Shown here in pieces: positions 61,431 through 64,000 of a stretch of 64,000 nucleotides of DNA. Under the pieces are notes generated by a model that worked only from the letters and a program-made list of their open reading frames with translations, was not told the DNA's origin and ran no database searches. The DNA is from Methanobacterium sp964452085 (GTDB lineage: Archaea > Methanobacteriota > Methanobacteria > Methanobacteriales > Methanobacteriaceae): assembly GCA_964452085.1 (NCBI GenBank), contig CAYVKL010000006.1, forward strand, positions 46,087 through 110,086. Direction: 5' to 3'. Within the stretch, counting starts at the first letter, position 1. Each line of letters opens with the position of its first letter. Made by a program: the position numbers and the translations under genes.

Positions 61431-61991
61431 TTATTCACCTTCTAAATCTTCTTTACACTCCTCACACACGTACTTGCCATCCACTTCATCAAGGTAGTCC
61501 AGGTAATTACCACATACTTCACATGCTCCAGGTACGGATTTTTCTACAGAAGAGTAGTCTATCTGGTTAGCCATTTTGGCTGTTTCCACCAGTATCTCAG
61601 TCAGTTCAGGTGAAACAGTCATTACGTCAGTGGACGTTAATATACCAACAAGAACTCCATTATTGACTACTGGCAGTCTCCTTATCTTGTTTTTTGCCAT
61701 GGTTCTTGCGGCTTCGTTGAGGTCACAACCAGGGTCTATTTTTATGAGGTTTTGAGTCATAACCTCACCAACAGTTATCTGGCTGGCCTGAATATCCATG
61801 GACACAACCTTAGTAATAATATCACTTTCAGTTACCAGTCCTTCTGGCTCTGAATTACTTTTAATAATGAGGCTTCCAATGCCCTTCTGGCTCATTATAG
61901 CAGCAGCTTGGGCTATGCTGGTTTTTGCGTCTACAGTTATCACACTTGATGTCATAGCGTCGTGTACAGTCAATTGAGTATCCATTTCCAT
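61431..61991 (-). CDS. CBS-pair protein 5 with C-terminal zinc ribbon
   Basis: A 186-residue protein. Two CBS domains (VHDAMTSSVITVDAKTSIAQA and VGEVMTQNLIKIDPGCDLNEA) cover residues 8-125. The C-terminus has CEVCGNYLDYLDEVDGKYVCEEC, a zinc-ribbon pair of CxxC motifs near residues 153-178. GGAGG 6 bases before the ATG supports the start. It is the first of the five CBS genes, 11 bases after queE, so queE and the CBS genes may be one long transcript. Confidence 0.9.
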   Translation of the reverse strand: MEMDTQLTVHDAMTSSVITVDAKTSIAQAAAIMSQKGIGSLIIKSNSEPEGLVTESDIITKVVSMDIQASQITVGEVMTQNLIKIDPGCDLNEAARTMAKNKIRRLPVVNNGVLVGILTSTDVMTVSPELTEILVETAKMANQIDYSSVEKSVPGACEVCGNYLDYLDEVDGKYVCEECKEDLEGE

Positions 61992-61996
61992 CTTAA

Positions 61997-62704
<708 letters not shown>

Positions 62705-62717
62705 ATTAATTCCCCCT

Positions 62718-63200
62718 TTATTCTGCCTTTTTTGTGAAATAAGCTCCCTGACCTATTCCTTCATTTACGCAGATTTCCACACTTTTGATATCGCTTCTGT
62801 GCTGGGATAATTCCTGGAAAAGCTTCTCAGCAAAATACTCTGCCAGGTCTTCAGCAGAAGTTGAGGGTAAAGGGAGGAGACAACAGTCTTCTTGTGGAAT
62901 TTTATACTCTTTATCCCCAATTGAAAACTCTAAAGAATTTAATTTACTTTTAAACTCTATTTCTTTACTATTTTCAGGTAAAAGTAGTTTATGGTCCAGC
63001 TTCTTGCATAAATCTCTCACCACTCCCTTTACTGTTTTAAAGTCCACCACGAATCCAAATTCCCCTCCACGCTCTCCCTCCACTATGACGTCCACGTGGT
63101 AGGAATGGCCGTGAATCCCCCCACAGAACTGGTGACAGGGTATCATGTGGGCTGATGCAAATCTCAAATTAGCGTGTATTCCGTTTATAACTATTTTCAT
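62718..63200 (-). CDS. queD: 6-carboxytetrahydropterin synthase QueD
   Basis: QueD makes 6-carboxy-5,6,7,8-tetrahydropterin from dihydroneopterin triphosphate, upstream of QueE. The 160-residue protein has zinc ligands H18 (RFASAHM), H30 and H32 (GGIHGHSYH), catalytic Cys26 in CHQFC, a DHKLLLP motif near residue 69 and the C-terminal ICVNEG. The middle (DKEYKIPQEDCCLLPLPS) is an insert of some archaeal QueD. AAGGTAATGA precedes the ATG. queE follows after 13 bases. Confidence 0.94.
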   Translation of the reverse strand: MKIVINGIHANLRFASAHMIPCHQFCGGIHGHSYHVDVIVEGERGGEFGFVVDFKTVKGVVRDLCKKLDHKLLLPENSKEIEFKSKLNSLEFSIGDKEYKIPQEDCCLLPLPSTSAEDLAEYFAEKLFQELSQHRSDIKSVEICVNEGIGQGAYFTKKAE

Positions 63201-63368
63201 TTCATTACCTTCTTTTTAAAAAACATAATTTTAAAAACATAACCTTTGAGTATAATCTTAGTTAATTTATTTCATCTTTAAAGTTTGAATGAATTAAATT
63301 TGATTATTAGAATTATAGTAAATTGTTAAACTTTTTAGTTAAAATTGAAAAAGTAAGTAAGCTTCACC
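63201..63368. other. Intergenic region, queD promoter
   Basis: AT-rich sequence after the DUF366-like gene and before queD. A/T-rich stretches could serve as promoter. No gene seen. Confidence 0.35.
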
Positions 63369-63941
63369 TTAAAATACCTTAGTTTTGGAAATATCATCTT
63401 CAATATCCAGTATTTCATTCACGTAGGCTTCAGATATCTTATCAGCCAGTTTAGAAATAATATTTAAATCTAAATCTGTAGAAAATTCCATTAATCCAAC
63501 AGTGTCCACATCTTCCGGTGTTCCCTGGGTGGTGAGATTCATGGCAAAGTGGATTTTCATACTGCTGAGTGAACAGGATGCTATCGAAACACTGAGCTTC
63601 CCTTCATCACCAAAAATGTCATCCCCTTTTCTAATGGTTTTAATACCCAATCCCGTGAGGACATTCTGGACTATCATGACTAAAATTCTTTGTCGGTGGT
63701 AGCAGAGCCTTATGTCAGCAGGCTGAACATCAAAGTGTTCAATTATGAAGTGGAGCATCTCATCAGATTTAATTTCCAGCCCCACATCTTCGTAATCTAT
63801 TAACTCATCCGGTTGAATGTTCATAGGTCCAATCCAGCTTACAATACTGGATCCCTTCACCCCTAAACTCTGGAATGCCCACATTGGTTTTATCTGACTT
63901 CCATCATACATAAGTCCGGGTTCGAGTTTTATAAGTTTCAA
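63369..63941 (-). CDS. DUF366-like archaeal protein
   Basis: A 190-residue soluble protein. Visible features are LKLIKLEPGLMYDGSQIKPM at the start (YDGSQ motif), AFQSLGVKGSSIVSWIGPM, then DDIFGDEGKLSVSIASCS near residue 115 and MNLTTQGTPEDVDTVGL near 140. I associate it from memory with DUF366, unverified, a family with a possible link to deazapurine or tRNA modification because it lies next to queD. TTG 63941 has GGTGA 5 bases upstream; TTG 63953 or GTG 63950 are less likely. Confidence 0.72.
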   Translation of the reverse strand: MKLIKLEPGLMYDGSQIKPMWAFQSLGVKGSSIVSWIGPMNIQPDELIDYEDVGLEIKSDEMLHFIIEHFDVQPADIRLCYHRQRILVMIVQNVLTGLGIKTIRKGDDIFGDEGKLSVSIASCSLSSMKIHFAMNLTTQGTPEDVDTVGLMEFSTDLDLNIISKLADKISEAYVNEILDIEDDISKTKVF

Positions 63942-64000
63942 ATGAGTCACCAACTTCGAATATTCTTATATTAAATCATAATCTTCCTTTAATCTTCCTT

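Overview
The window is about 64 kb of chromosome from a mesophilic, AT-rich, hydrogenotrophic methanogenic archaeon of the order Methanobacteriales, most like the genus Methanobacterium. The evidence is direct: genes for methanopterin (mptA), coenzyme F420 (cofG) and coenzyme M (comC-comD-comE) synthesis, archaeal housekeeping genes (psmB, the CPSF-like terminator fttA, purP, nop5 with fibrillarin, hjc, split taw2/trm1-type tRNA modification), archaeal TATA-like promoters, and tRNA genes without encoded CCA. From memory, the order purP-psmB-fttA-purM-comC-comD-comE, and further on nop5/flpA, RNA ligase and a run of CBS genes, resembles Methanothermobacter thermautotrophicus; this was not checked by search.

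Layout. 0-5 kb: a CPBP-type membrane protein running off the left edge, trm1, and three tandem DUF4013 membrane protein genes. 5-9.6 kb: a ferredoxin-fused glutamate synthase core and its GXGXG subunit, divergent from a regulator resembling Csa3 (CARF-HTH), then a small protein and an Lrp regulator. 9.6-14.3 kb: histone-deacetylase-like hydrolase, DUF2100-like protein, mptA, DUF2120-like protein, cofG. 14.4-21 kb: a signalling block of two large response-regulator/PAS/histidine-kinase hybrids and two smaller response regulators. 21-32.7 kb: taw2, a zinc-ribbon membrane protein, an orphan NuoE-like protein, purP, psmB, fttA, a HEAT-like protein, purM and comCDE.

32.8-38.5 kb is a compact redox/stress island: two flavin reductases at its ends, a nitroreductase, a TMEM175-like channel, a dimeric alpha-beta barrel protein, an NAD(P)H quinone reductase, a Cys-rich MarR regulator and a ferredoxin-tailed aldo/keto reductase. 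Two near-identical palindromes (TTGTA-N2-TACAA) lie just upstream of TATA-like elements of the regulator and of the outer flavin reductase, suggesting a small regulon. 38.6-42.5 kb: hisE, a CBS-ParB protein, a DUF504 protein, gatB and an unusual radical SAM enzyme. 42.7-43.3 kb: five tRNA genes (Asn, CAT, Glu, Leu, His). 43.4-53.6 kb: hjc, AI-2E family permease, pyrK-pyrD, nop5, a small membrane coiled-coil protein, flpA, an MBL hydrolase, coaBC and a KH protein.

54-64 kb: a PsbP-like lipoprotein, a membrane protein overlapping pheA, an RNA ligase, then five consecutive CBS-domain genes (about 18 CBS motifs) running on the same strand as queE-queD and a DUF366-like gene.

No CRISPR array, integrase, transposase or prophage was seen. 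The most interesting points are the redox island with its shared operator-like palindromes, the Csa3-like regulator facing a glutamate synthase that lacks a local glutaminase, a hybrid kinase whose H-box has lost histidine, the CBS cluster beside RNA ligase and queuosine/archaeosine genes, a queE gene with no ATG/GTG/TTG start where homologues begin, and a repeated 'GGTGA-N5-TTG' translation start that may be routinely misannotated.
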